DNA of 64,000 nt from Longimicrobiales bacterium (GTDB lineage: Bacteria; Gemmatimonadota; Gemmatimonadetes; Longimicrobiales; Gaopeijiaceae), in NCBI GenBank assembly GCA_029245345.1, contig JAQWPM010000002.1, positions 114,210-178,209 of the forward strand, given 5' to 3'. The notes under the pieces were generated by a model. That model searched no databases and was not told the origin of the DNA. It saw only the letters and a program-made list of their open reading frames with translations. Positions within the stretch are counted from its first letter, which is position 1; every line of letters begins with the position of its first letter. Shown here in pieces: positions 7,512 through 16,951 of this stretch. Position numbers and translations under genes: made by a program.

Positions 7512-10500
7512 ATGACGCGTCCAACGTCAGCACGCCTTACCTTCGGTGTAGCGCTCGCGGTTGCAGCGCTCGTCGGATGGTCACCAGCTCCGGTAGCTGC
7601 CCAAACAACGGGTACGCTTGTCGGAGTGGTGAAAGATGCTGCTTCGCAGCGTCCGCTCGAGGCGGTCCAGGTATACATCGGGGGCACCGGAATTGGTGCC
7701 CTCACGAATGCCGCAGGCCGCTTTTTGCTTCTCAATGTGCCAGCCGGCGAGCATGCGCTTGCAGCTGACCTCGTAGGGTATCGCTCAGGTGCTTTGACGG
7801 TCACGGTGACCGCTGGGCAGTCTTCGGTAGCCGATTTTGGTCTAAGCCAGACCGCCATCACGCTCAACGAGATCGTCGTTACAGGTGCTGGAGTGGCTAC
7901 CGAGAAGCGTAAGCTCGGTAACACGATTGCCACGATCGACGCTTCCGCCCTGGATAACGCTCCGATCGCGAACTTCAGTCAGATGATCGCGGGTCGTGAG
8001 CCTGGTGTAGTGTCGCTTCCTTCGTCCGGTTATACCGGTGAGGGTGCGCGTATCCGCATCCGTGGTTCCGCGTCGCTCTCGCAGCTCAACGAGCCGATCA
8101 TCTATGTGGACGGTATCCGCGTGGATCGCTCGGCGGTGCAGTCGTTCAACGGACAGGGTTCGCCCTCCCGTCTGGACGACATTCCGCCCGAGTCGATCGA
8201 GCGGGTCGAGATCCTAAAGGGTGCTGCTGCTGCCACGTTGTACGGCACGGAAGCATCTAACGGCGTGATCCAGATCTTCACGAAGCGTGGCCGCGCAGGT
8301 GCGCCTCGCTTCACGGCTCAGGCCGACTGGTCGAACATCGTCGCACCGACGAACCGCATCCTCCCTGTTGCTGACTTTGCAGAGAGCGCGGCAGACCAGG
8401 CGCGGATTGCCGCGCGTTGGGGTCGTAACGTTCAGCTCTTCGAGCCGTTCCAGGAAGACATCATTCCTGACATGCTCGGCGCCGGTTTTGGCCAGATCTA
8501 CTCGGCCTCCGTGTCGGGTGGTTCGAATGCCTTCCAGTACTTCGTGTCGGGTCGCCTGACGGATGAAGATGGTCCGTTCGACGCTGCGAAGAACTTCCCG
8601 GTCGTGGAAGGTATTGAGCCGGAGACGGATTCGAATCGTCGAGCCTCGGTCACCTCGAACTTCACGATCATCCCGAACAGCAAAATCCGGATCGGCGTCT
8701 CGACGCTCTTCTCGGACATGGAGCACCACACGCCGGACAACTCGAACAACATTTACGGTGTGTTCTCCTCGCAGCTCATGACGCAGTTGCGCCTCGCGAC
8801 CCCCGACAATTACTACGGTAACCCGGCGTTTGCGACGGGTCGTGAGAACATGTACCAGCTGAACTTCGTGAACTCGCAGCACTTTGCGGGCTCGACGAAC
8901 ATTGGCTTCACGCCGACCGACAACTTCCGTCTCGACGGAACGTTCGGTATCGACTTCACGTCGGATGATGCTGTCTCGTTCCGTCCGTACGCGTGGAACG
9001 TCGATGGCTTCAGTGGCTCTACACCGGATGGTAGCCGGACCGTGCGGGAGAATCGTAGCCGCGAGATCACAACGGACCTGAAGGGTTCTCACACCTTCCA
9101 AACCAACATGTGGGAGAACACGCTTCTCTTCGGGGGACAGGGCTTCATCCGTCAGCGCCAGAGCGCTGGTGGTGGTGGCCGCGACTTCCCGGGCCCCGGC
9201 CTGGAGACGTTGTCCGCTCTCGCGTCGGAGAGTTCCAGTGAGAGCTGGCTCCGTGTGACGCAGATTGGTGGTTACCTGCAGGATCAGCTTGGTTGGGACG
9301 ACTGGGTATTCTTGACCGTCGGTGGACGTTGGGATGCCAACTCCGCGTTCGGTGAAGACTTTGAGACGGCCTTCTACCCGAAGGTTTCCGTCTCAATCGT
9401 TCCCAGCCAGGGACTGGATTGGACGAGCGAGACCGTCTCGACGTTCCGTATCCGTTCCGCGCTGGGTAAGTCCGGCCTCCAGCCGGGCGCCTTTGATAAG
9501 TTCACCACGTTTTCGCCGCAGCCGTCGGCTGAGGGTCCTGGCGTTCGTCCCAGCAACTTGGGTAACTCCGCCCTGAGGCCTGAGGTTTCGACAGAGTGGG
9601 AAGTGGGTGCCGAGATCGGCCTCTTTAACGACAAGTGGTCGGTCGACATGACGTACTGGAACCGCAAGGTGACAGACGCTCTCGTAGCCCGTCAGTTCCC
9701 GGTAACGGGTGGGTTCACGTCGACGCAGCTGGATAACATTGGTGAGATGCAGGCTTCGGGCGTCGAGATCAGCCTGCGTGGTGCGCTGATCCAGAGTGAG
9801 AGCCTGTCCCTCAACGTGTTTGCGAACACGGCGTACCTGCAGGAAACGATCACCAGCATGGGTGGAGCACCGGCTCTTAAGACCGGTGGTTCGTACCCGC
9901 GCTACCGCAACTACCTCGTCGAAGGTTCCACACCAGGTGCGTTCTTCGGTGCCAAGATTGCGGACGTGGCGATTCCGTTGAACCTCGATGGTTCCTGCAC
10001 GGAGCCGTCGCTGGCCCAGGCGCTCGCGTACTTTGCGGGCCCGGTCAACCCGAGCAGTTTCAAGCCGCTCGCGATCGGTAACGACGGATCCAACAACACG
10101 TTCGGTGATCCGAACGGTCAGTTCGCTTCAAATAACTGCGGAGAGGGCCTGCTCGAGTCGTATCTCGGCAAGCCGTCGCCTTCTTGGGCTGGTTCTGCCG
10201 GCTTCAACATGTCCTTCGCAGGCAACTTCGAATTAAGCACCTTGTTCGAGTACAAGTTTGGTCACCAGGTGCAGGATCTGTCGGGTATGTTCCGTCGGTC
10301 AAACTCCGTGATCGGCCGCAACACGCCGCGCTCGGCTGAGCTCGAGTCGATCATGAAGAACCCGGCATCGTCCGCGCAGGCCCGTCTCGACGCGGCTGTT
10401 TCGTGGGCTCGTGAAGTTGAAGGTCTGTCGCCGATGTCAGGCATGAACGGCGTCTTCGATGCCAGCTGGATCCAGTTGCGTGAGGTGTCGCTCACGTACC

Positions 10501-10730
10501 GGGTACCGGCCGACATCGTTTCGGGCTGGGGACTGTCCACCGCCACCGTCAACCTCGGTGCGCGGAACTTGAAGATGTTCATGCTTGGTGATTACACGGG
10601 CATGGATCCCGAGGGCAACGTCCTCGGCCGCTGCAACGGCGGACTCAACTGTAACTTCCTCGATTCGACCGAAGGGTGGGGGATCCCGATCCCACGTCGG
10701 CTGACACTTTCCACTCGCGTCACGTTCTAA
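7512..10730 (+). CDS. SusC/RagA-like TonB-dependent outer-membrane receptor
   Basis: 1072-residue outer-membrane transporter. A signal peptide ends near PVAAQ (about residue 30). A carboxypeptidase-regulatory-like beta-sandwich domain (GTLVGVVKDA to about residue 115) is followed by NEIVVTG and the plug (RIRGSASLSQ, IIYVDGIRVD, VEILKGAAAATLYG). The rest is a 22-strand-type barrel ending in a terminal Phe (STRVTF), the BAM recognition signal. The domain order is that of SusC/RagA, which imports glycans, peptides or other large ligands together with a SusD lipoprotein; susD starts 12 bases downstream. Codons are strongly biased to GGT, CGT, AAC and TTC, suggesting high expression. No glycoside hydrolase neighbour reveals the ligand. 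Confidence 0.95.
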   Translation: MTRPTSARLTFGVALAVAALVGWSPAPVAAQTTGTLVGVVKDAASQRPLEAVQVYIGGTGIGALTNAAGRFLLLNVPAGEHALAADLVGYRSGALTVTVTAGQSSVADFGLSQTAITLNEIVVTGAGVATEKRKLGNTIATIDASALDNAPIANFSQMIAGREPGVVSLPSSGYTGEGARIRIRGSASLSQLNEPIIYVDGIRVDRSAVQSFNGQGSPSRLDDIPPESIERVEILKGAAAATLYGTEASNGVIQIFTKRGRAGAPRFTAQADWSNIVAPTNRILPVADFAESAADQARIAARWGRNVQLFEPFQEDIIPDMLGAGFGQIYSASVSGGSNAFQYFVSGRLTDEDGPFDAAKNFPVVEGIEPETDSNRRASVTSNFTIIPNSKIRIGVSTLFSDMEHHTPDNSNNIYGVFSSQLMTQLRLATPDNYYGNPAFATGRENMYQLNFVNSQHFAGSTNIGFTPTDNFRLDGTFGIDFTSDDAVSFRPYAWNVDGFSGSTPDGSRTVRENRSREITTDLKGSHTFQTNMWENTLLFGGQGFIRQRQSAGGGGRDFPGPGLETLSALASESSSESWLRVTQIGGYLQDQLGWDDWVFLTVGGRWDANSAFGEDFETAFYPKVSVSIVPSQGLDWTSETVSTFRIRSALGKSGLQPGAFDKFTTFSPQPSAEGPGVRPSNLGNSALRPEVSTEWEVGAEIGLFNDKWSVDMTYWNRKVTDALVARQFPVTGGFTSTQLDNIGEMQASGVEISLRGALIQSESLSLNVFANTAYLQETITSMGGAPALKTGGSYPRYRNYLVEGSTPGAFFGAKIADVAIPLNLDGSCTEPSLAQALAYFAGPVNPSSFKPLAIGNDGSNNTFGDPNGQFASNNCGEGLLESYLGKPSPSWAGSAGFNMSFAGNFELSTLFEYKFGHQVQDLSGMFRRSNSVIGRNTPRSAELESIMKNPASSAQARLDAAVSWAREVEGLSPMSGMNGVFDASWIQLREVSLTYRVPADIVSGWGLSTATVNLGARNLKMFMLGDYTGMDPEGNVLGRCNGGLNCNFLDSTEGWGIPIPRRLTLSTRVTF

Positions 10731-10742
10731 GGGGGACGACTA

Positions 10743-12077
10743 ATGATTAAGCAATTGAAAGCTCCCGCGGTGATGCTTGCAGCGACCGTGGCCCTCACCG
10801 GCTGTGATCTGCTGGACGTCAGCAATCCCAACAACCTGGTGGAGGCTTCGATTCGTAACGAAGCCGCAGCATCTGCCGTGGTGAACGGGTCACTGGCTTT
10901 AGTATCATCGTCGATTTCCCAGTCCTGGCAGCCGTACCTCGTCGCATCTGACGAGTTGTACTGGATCGGCTCACGCGATGCGTGGGGCTCGCTGGACCAG
11001 GGATTTGTAGACGATCCTCTCAATGAGTTCATCGACGGTCCGTTCCCAGCTTTGGGGCAGGCCCGGTGGATGAGTGACGAGGCTGTTGAGATTCTCGCCG
11101 GGCATGTCGCGGAGAGCCCGAGTACGGCCATGACTTACGATTTGGCCCGTGCCAACTTGTACTCCGGCATTCAGTACATGTTGATCGGTGAGACGCAGGA
11201 GGATTTTGCGTTCTCCGACAAGACCGAAGACGGGCCGCCGGTTGGCCCGGCCAACATGTTCCAGGTTCTCGACGGTGCGATCTCGCGCCTGGACGCTGCG
11301 GTGTCCGGTGCGAATGCCGTCGGTGACGCTGACCTCGCTATGAGGGCGATGGCGATACGTGCGCGCGCGCATCAGTCGCGTGCGATCTGGGACGCCATCA
11401 ACCCGTCGCCTTCGGGCAACGGACTCGTCAACGCGGCAGCTGCCGCGGCTGACGCTAACGCAGTGATTGCCGCTGCGGGTGGCGCGACGGCTGACTGGAC
11501 GTACAACCTTACGTACTCCAGCGGCACGGTCAGCAACTCGATGGCGAGCTGGGTGAACGACCGGAAAGAGAACCAGATCGATCTTTCGATCGTGACGGTT
11601 AATGCCGCGAACGACATCAACGGCATCGCTCTCATGGATCCGATCGACAACGTCGCGGATCCTGCGGTGATCAGGATTCTCAACCAGTGGAAGGGTGGAA
11701 ACTATCTGTCAAAGGGTGGCGTTTATGAGCCCATGACGGTGTCCTCCACTCGGTTGATGCATCTGATTTTGGCTGAAAATGCGCTCGCCGGCGGCAACAA
11801 CGCTGGATTCACAGAGCACATCAACCACATCCGTTCCATGGACGGGTCGACCTTGTTCAGCGGCCAGATCTCGAACATGGATATGCTGAAGCACACGCGT
11901 CGTGTGAACGTCATGCTCCAGGGGCTCCGGCTCGGGGACATGTACCGCTTCGGTATCCAAGCGTCGGATTGGTCTAACTTGGCTGTTACATCGTCCGGTC
12001 CGGGCGAGATGCTTCCGATCTCAATCATCGAGATTCGGGCCAACTGCCACCTGAACGGCCTCGGCTGCGGTGGTTGA
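10743..12077 (+). CDS. SusD/RagB-like substrate-binding lipoprotein
   Basis: 444-residue surface lipoprotein with lipobox LTGC (Cys21), followed by DLLDVSNPNNL, the usual start of mature SusD proteins. TPR-like helices make up the middle. The late RRVNVMLQGLRLGDMYRFG segment corresponds to the conserved (E)R..EL..EG.R..DL.R region of RagB/SusD. It caps the SusC barrel and binds ligand outside the cell. It shares the high-expression codon bias of susC and is followed by a strong intrinsic terminator. Confidence 0.92.
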   Translation: MIKQLKAPAVMLAATVALTGCDLLDVSNPNNLVEASIRNEAAASAVVNGSLALVSSSISQSWQPYLVASDELYWIGSRDAWGSLDQGFVDDPLNEFIDGPFPALGQARWMSDEAVEILAGHVAESPSTAMTYDLARANLYSGIQYMLIGETQEDFAFSDKTEDGPPVGPANMFQVLDGAISRLDAAVSGANAVGDADLAMRAMAIRARAHQSRAIWDAINPSPSGNGLVNAAAAAADANAVIAAAGGATADWTYNLTYSSGTVSNSMASWVNDRKENQIDLSIVTVNAANDINGIALMDPIDNVADPAVIRILNQWKGGNYLSKGGVYEPMTVSSTRLMHLILAENALAGGNNAGFTEHINHIRSMDGSTLFSGQISNMDMLKHTRRVNVMLQGLRLGDMYRFGIQASDWSNLAVTSSGPGEMLPISIIEIRANCHLNGLGCGG

Positions 12078-12103
12078 TCCCCGCTAAGGGGTAGAGAAAG
12101 GCG

Positions 12104-12144
12104 GGCGCATCCGTACCTTGTGTGCGGGTGCGCCTCGTCTTTTT
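12104..12144 (+). terminator. Rho-independent terminator after susD
   Basis: A 13-bp stem (12104-12116 with 12122-12134, including three G-U pairs) closes a 5-base loop and is followed by a T-rich tract at 12135-12144 containing five consecutive Ts. It lies 27 bases past the susD stop and 25 bases before the next gene, so the two downstream lipoprotein genes depend on read-through or their own promoter. Confidence 0.85.
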
Positions 12145-12168
12145 CAGTCACTGACCTGCAGATATCAG

Positions 12169-12609
12169 ATGATGAAACACAAAGCTCTCGTCGCGCTCGG
12201 TTTCGTGGCGCTCGTTGTGGCCTTCGGATGCGGAGCGTTCGAAGATCCCACCCCGAATCACATTTTTTTCCAAGTGGATGGGGAAACCGGAACCGAGGTG
12301 AATGTCATCTACTCCACGCAGTTCGTTGCTGGAGTGGATGAGTACGCCGTAACTGGCGTGACGGTCTTCGTTTCGGACACCGTCCGACACACACTGCCTA
12401 TCGATACGGTGTTCAACATCGCGATCGACCGGCAGTGGTTGGTGCTGATTTTGCCTCCGGAGGAGGGGGCATACGAGCTCAACGTCCGTGTGGATGTCGA
12501 TAACAGGAGCCTGGTCTCCGAGTCGGGCGGCGTCTTCGCCGGCACCCCATGGTCGTTCGTCTACATGTTCAACCGTCAACTCACCCGCATTATCGAGGTC
12601 GAGATTTAA
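12169..12609 (+). CDS. Small putative lipoprotein of unknown function
   Basis: Unrecognised 146-residue exported protein. The ATG at 12169 starts MMKHKALVAL and leads to a lipobox at FGCGAF (about residue 20); the in-frame extension to 12118 would lie within the terminator and is rejected. The mature part is beta-rich and ends in basic/acidic alternation (TRIIEVEI). Its stop overlaps the ATG of the next lipoprotein gene by one base, so the two form a pair, perhaps accessory to the SusC/SusD system (inference from position). Confidence 0.7.
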   Translation: MMKHKALVALGFVALVVAFGCGAFEDPTPNHIFFQVDGETGTEVNVIYSTQFVAGVDEYAVTGVTVFVSDTVRHTLPIDTVFNIAIDRQWLVLILPPEEGAYELNVRVDVDNRSLVSESGGVFAGTPWSFVYMFNRQLTRIIEVEI

Positions 12610-13106
12610 TGTCGACTTCCACCTTGATGGTTCTAACGGCAGCAATCGTCCTCGCGGGTTGCTATACCTACACACCGGTTGAAACTCCCGAGCCGGGAAC
12701 GGTGGCTCGGGTCACCGTGCCGCTTCAATCTGCGGTCGCTGATCGCAACGCTGCGGCGCAGACGGTCCTGGTCGAGGGAGTCGTCCTCGAAGCGGGGGAT
12801 ACCATCGTCTTGGCCTCGACCACGCGTCGCGACTTGACCGCGTTCAGCCGGATGATCCAGTTCGACACCTTCCGTGTGGCACGGGACGGCGCGGTCTCTG
12901 TGGAGTTGCGTGAGTCCTCCCCGGGCAAGAGCATCGCACTAGGCCTCGTCATCACCAGCGCGGCCGTTTCACTCGCGATTTCGGCTCTCGCGATCGACGA
13001 TGGTAAGGCGGGTGACGATAGTGTCGGGGACGGGACGATGCCGGAGGGTGCGGTCGTCATCAGTTCCTCGCTTGTGGGCTTGGTCTGGAAGCTGATCGGA
13101 CGCTGA
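12609..13106 (+). CDS. Small putative lipoprotein with a C-terminal membrane-like segment
   Basis: 165-residue protein starting at ATG 12609 (MSTSTLMVL), with lipobox VLAGCYTY near residue 17. Residues about 35-110 contain repeated V-L-V-E-G-V motifs like a small beta-sandwich. A hydrophobic stretch (about 117-135, GLVITSAAVSLAISAL) could be a transmembrane or amphipathic segment. It overlaps the previous gene by one base. Similar short lipoproteins occur beside secreted-protein operons, but I do not recognise a named family. Confidence 0.65.
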   Translation: MSTSTLMVLTAAIVLAGCYTYTPVETPEPGTVARVTVPLQSAVADRNAAAQTVLVEGVVLEAGDTIVLASTTRRDLTAFSRMIQFDTFRVARDGAVSVELRESSPGKSIALGLVITSAAVSLAISALAIDDGKAGDDSVGDGTMPEGAVVISSSLVGLVWKLIGR

Positions 13107-13245
13107 CGGGAGGTTCACCGCCGGCTATTGGTCTCCTTGGGTTGTTATGGCCCGCTTGTCTTGCTTCCTTTTGTCAGCTGTTCTACGCTGACGTTCCCGG
13201 ACCGACGCCCCCCCCTCGAACACCCACAAATCAGGCATCAAAACG

Positions 13246-16200
13246 ATGAGCAGATACGTTCGGCTCCTCGCGCGCACAGTGCTCGGCCTTGCGGTCGTGC
13301 TCCCGACTTGGATCGTGCCCGCGGACGCACAGGAATTCCCAGAAGAGATCTACGACGGCCTTCGGTGGACAAACGTCGGCATCGCTCGCGGTGGACGTTC
13401 CACAGCTGTGGCGGGTAGCGATGCTCGCCCCATGGAGTACTACTTCGGCGCGACCGGTGGTGGACTTTGGAAGACCACGGACGGTGGAAACAACTGGCGT
13501 GCCGTCACAGACGGGCAGATCACGAGTTCGTCTGTTGGTGCGGTAGCCGTCTGTGAGTCGGACCCCGATGTCGTATATATCGGCACGGGTGAGACGCAGA
13601 TTCGTGGAAACATCCAGCAGGGTGATGGCGCGTACAAGTCGACCGATGCAGGTCGCACGTGGACGCATATCGGTCTTCGCGAAACGCAGAACATCGCGCG
13701 AATTCGGATCCATCCGGACAACTGCGACGTCGCTTGGGTTGCAGGTTGGGGCGTTCACTCCGCGGACAATCCGGAGCGCGGGGTGTTCAAGACCAGCGAC
13801 GGTGGTGAGTCGTGGGACCACACGCTGTTCAAGAGCGAGAAGGCCGGGGCGAACGACCTAGTCGTCGATCCCAACAACCCCGATGTCCTGTACGCGGGGA
13901 TTTGGGAAGCTTGGCGCAAGAGCTGGGGGATGAGCTCAGGCGGTATGGATTCCGGAATCTGGAAGTCCACCGACGGCGGCGACAACTGGACTGACATCAC
14001 TGCGAATGTTGGGCTCGGCGACGCGCCGATCGGCAAGATTGGCCTCGCCGTTTCAGGTGCGAATTCTGATCGCGTGTGGGCGATCATCGAGCACAAGGAA
14101 GCCGGTGGTGTCTACCGTTCCGACGACGGTGGTGAATCGTGGGAGTACATGAACGACGAGCGGAAGCTCAGGCAGCGTGCCTTCTACTACAGCCGCATCT
14201 ATGCGGACCCTCAGGACGAAGACGTCGTATATGCCGTGAACACCGGCTTCTACAAGTCGGAAGATGGCGGAGCGACCTTCCCCCGTTCGATCAGCGTGCC
14301 GCACGGAGACAACCACGACGTGTGGATTGCTCCGTCGGATACGGACCGGATGATCAACGCCAACGATGGTGGCGGAAACGTCTCCTTTAATGGTGGACAG
14401 AGTTGGACGGACCAGCAGTTCATGACATCGCAGTTCTATCGGGTCACCACCACGAACCACGAGCCCTACTACATCTGCGGTGCCCAGCAGGACAACTCGA
14501 CGGCATGTATGCCGTCGAGTGGGTGGAACCACCTTTCCGCGGCCGGTGGCCGTGGGGGCGGTGGCCATTTCTTCGCGGTCGGCGGTGGTGAGAGTGGATA
14601 CATCGCGTCTGATCCGGATGACCCCGATGTCTACTACGCGGGTTCGTACGGTGGTGCGCTCTCCCGGTTCGACTACCGAACCGGCATCACCCGGGCCATC
14701 AACGTTTGGCCTGACAACCCCATGGGTCAGTCCGCGGAAGACATCACGGAGCGCGTCCAGTGGACCTTCCCGATCGTCTTCGACAATCACGACTCCGGGA
14801 TCGTGTACACGGCGACGCAGAAGGTCTGGCGGTCCTCTACGGACGGTCAAAGCTGGGATGCCATTAGTGGTGACCTGACCCGTGCGGATCCGATGACCAT
14901 TGGGCCGTCGGGTGGACCGATCACGCTGGATCAGACCGGTGTAGAGACGTACGCGACCGTCTTCGCGATCGCTCCGTCACACCATGATCAGAACGTGATC
15001 TGGGCAGGCTCGGATGATGGGTACGTTTCCGTGACCCGGAACGCCCAGAGCGACGCTCCGACGTGGGAGAACGTCACTCCGCCGGACGCCCCGGACTTCG
15101 TTCGTATAAACACGATCGAGGCGTCGCCGCACACACCGGGCAAGGCTTATGTGTCTGGTATTCGGTACTTGGTGGATAACGACAGGAGCCCGTATGTCTG
15201 GAAGACCGAGGACTACGGACAGAACTGGACCAAGATCACGAACGGGATCCCGGACGACGACTTCGTGCGCGCGACTCGGGAAGACATCGTACGGCCCGGA
15301 ATGCTGTATGCGGGGACCGAGAGGACTGTATACGTCTCATGGAACGACGGAGAGAACTGGCAGCCTTTGAGCCAGAACCTTCCCGTCGTGCAGGTCTCGG
15401 ACCTCGTGGTCGAGGACAACGACCTCGTGATCGGGACACACGGACGGTCGTTCTGGGTGATGCGGGACATCGGAATTCTTCGCCAGATGACACCTGAGGT
15501 CGTCACCTCCGACTGGTGGCTCTTCGATCCGAAGGACCCGGTGCGCGGTTTCGACAACGCCACCACCGTTCAGTACTACCTGCCGGAAGCAGCGGATGAG
15601 ATCACCGTAGAAATCATGGATTCCGACGGTGACATCATCTTCACATCAACCGCCGGTGGCGACGATGACGAGCCGGTGGAAGCGGCGGCAGGTGGTCGTG
15701 GGGGTGGCCGCGGTGGCTTCTCCGGGACCATTCGACCTTCTCGTTCAGCCGGTTCGAAAACGTTCCGGTGGAACCAGCGGCTTCCTAGCTGGACCGACTT
15801 CGAAGGTCGCATCTTCTGGGCGGCTGGCCCTGTGGGCCCGGCCGTAGTCCCGGGTCAGTATCAGGTCAACATGACGGTGGACGGCGAAACCCAGAGCCGA
15901 GAGTTCGAGATCAAGATGAACCCGCGGGTGCTCGCCGAAGGTGTCACTGTGGCGGATCTCCAGGCGCGACATGATCTCGCCATCATGATTCGGGATCGTG
16001 TGACGCAGGCCAATGAGGCGGTTCTGCAAATGCGCTCGATCAAGACACAGATTGACGATCGTACCGAAGAGAACGACAACGCAGAACTGGCCTCGTTGGC
16101 AGGTACGGTTGCTGAGCGATTGACGAGCGTTGAGGGTGAGATCTACCAGATCCAGAATCGCTCGGGTCAGGATCCGCTCAACTATCCGATCAAGCTGAAC

Positions 16201-16410
16201 AACAAAATCGCCGCACTTCTGAACCACGTTGAGGGTGCGGAGAATCGTCCGACGGATCAGTCCGTTGAAGTGTTCGACACACTTTCGGACTTGTTGGACG
16301 TAGAGATCGGGCAAATGACACTTGTCATTCAGCAGGACTTGGCCCGACTCAACGCGTTGTTGCGGGAGCTGGGTATGGAGCCGATCGACGCGAGCAAGCT
16401 GATCGCGTAG
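13246..16410 (+). CDS. Giant secreted BNR/VPS10 (sortilin)-like propeller protein
   Basis: 1054-residue exported protein with signal peptide ending PADAQ. About ten Asp-box repeats of the S/T-x-D-x-G-x-x-W type are spread over residues 70-730 (KTTDGGNNW, KSTDAGRTW, KTSDGGESW, KSTDGGDNW, RSDDGGESW and others), giving one or two large beta-propellers of the sortilin/glycosyl-hydrolase-74-like kind. A Gly/Arg-rich linker (GGRGGGRGGF) lies near 810, then an Ig-like region and a helical C-terminal domain. Such proteins are often labelled glycosyl hydrolase, but no catalytic residues can be assigned here. Codon use (GGT, CGT) matches susC, pointing to strong expression. A paralogue of the same layout is at 60681-63866. 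Confidence 0.88.
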   Translation: MSRYVRLLARTVLGLAVVLPTWIVPADAQEFPEEIYDGLRWTNVGIARGGRSTAVAGSDARPMEYYFGATGGGLWKTTDGGNNWRAVTDGQITSSSVGAVAVCESDPDVVYIGTGETQIRGNIQQGDGAYKSTDAGRTWTHIGLRETQNIARIRIHPDNCDVAWVAGWGVHSADNPERGVFKTSDGGESWDHTLFKSEKAGANDLVVDPNNPDVLYAGIWEAWRKSWGMSSGGMDSGIWKSTDGGDNWTDITANVGLGDAPIGKIGLAVSGANSDRVWAIIEHKEAGGVYRSDDGGESWEYMNDERKLRQRAFYYSRIYADPQDEDVVYAVNTGFYKSEDGGATFPRSISVPHGDNHDVWIAPSDTDRMINANDGGGNVSFNGGQSWTDQQFMTSQFYRVTTTNHEPYYICGAQQDNSTACMPSSGWNHLSAAGGRGGGGHFFAVGGGESGYIASDPDDPDVYYAGSYGGALSRFDYRTGITRAINVWPDNPMGQSAEDITERVQWTFPIVFDNHDSGIVYTATQKVWRSSTDGQSWDAISGDLTRADPMTIGPSGGPITLDQTGVETYATVFAIAPSHHDQNVIWAGSDDGYVSVTRNAQSDAPTWENVTPPDAPDFVRINTIEASPHTPGKAYVSGIRYLVDNDRSPYVWKTEDYGQNWTKITNGIPDDDFVRATREDIVRPGMLYAGTERTVYVSWNDGENWQPLSQNLPVVQVSDLVVEDNDLVIGTHGRSFWVMRDIGILRQMTPEVVTSDWWLFDPKDPVRGFDNATTVQYYLPEAADEITVEIMDSDGDIIFTSTAGGDDDEPVEAAAGGRGGGRGGFSGTIRPSRSAGSKTFRWNQRLPSWTDFEGRIFWAAGPVGPAVVPGQYQVNMTVDGETQSREFEIKMNPRVLAEGVTVADLQARHDLAIMIRDRVTQANEAVLQMRSIKTQIDDRTEENDNAELASLAGTVAERLTSVEGEIYQIQNRSGQDPLNYPIKLNNKIAALLNHVEGAENRPTDQSVEVFDTLSDLLDVEIGQMTLVIQQDLARLNALLRELGMEPIDASKLIA

Positions 16411-16430
16411 TCCGACCCGACGGCAACGAC

Positions 16431-16465
16431 GAGGGGGCGGCGCTGTGTGCGTCGCCCCCTCTTTG
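16431..16465 (+). terminator. Rho-independent terminator after the BNR protein gene
   Basis: A 12-base GAGGGGGCGGCG arm (16431-16442) pairs with CGTCGCCCCCTC (16450-16461) with one G-T pair across a 7-base loop, followed by CTTTGT. It lies 20 bases past the stop codon. Confidence 0.75.
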
Positions 16466-16513
16466 TCGTCCTATGGTTACGGTTGCCGGAATGAGGAGTG
16501 GATGGCACCGTAA

Positions 16514-16951
16514 ATGAATCTGAACCGAGACACTTCCTTGCGGGGTTGTATGCAGCGGAGCTTTACCACCACCGGACGTTTGACCTTTCGGGGCGCCGTT
16601 CTGATTGTGCTTGCGGTCTTGAGCGGGTGTGGTTCCCGCTCGAGTGAAGATCCGTTCAATGGACAACGCTCAGCTCCCTCCCAGATTCGAATCAACGTCG
16701 ACAACCAGAATTTCAACGATGTTCGGCTCTTTTCGCTCACGACCCGAGGCAGAATGCTGCTCGGTCAGGTTGGCGGGAATGCTCAGCGGACCTTCCAGGT
16801 CGATTGGAGAGGACTCGACGAGATCCGAGTACGGATGGAGTTTCTAGCCGGCGCTGATTATGAGACCAACAGGGTGGATGTCTCGCCCGGGGAGCAGATC
16901 TACCTGATGATCCCAAGTGAGCCGCGCAACGCCTACTTGAGGCGTCGCTAG
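16514..16951 (+). CDS. Small putative lipoprotein of unknown function
   Basis: 145 residues from ATG 16514; an in-frame ATG at 16550 would give a more typical 27-residue signal peptide (MQRSFTTTGRL...) up to the lipobox VLSGC and may be the true start. The mature part contains IRINVDNQNFNDVRLF and a short beta-rich domain, resembling small carboxypeptidase-regulatory-like or transthyretin-like lipoproteins. Its stop codon directly abuts the stop of the convergent ALDH gene (TAG at 16949-16951, then CTA). Confidence 0.65.
   Translation: MNLNRDTSLRGCMQRSFTTTGRLTFRGAVLIVLAVLSGCGSRSSEDPFNGQRSAPSQIRINVDNQNFNDVRLFSLTTRGRMLLGQVGGNAQRTFQVDWRGLDEIRVRMEFLAGADYETNRVDVSPGEQIYLMIPSEPRNAYLRRR

Noticed and set aside
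8214..9101. 295-codon minus-strand frame inside susC
   Set aside because: Arg/Val-rich shadow of the strongly biased susC frame; no start context or family resemblance.
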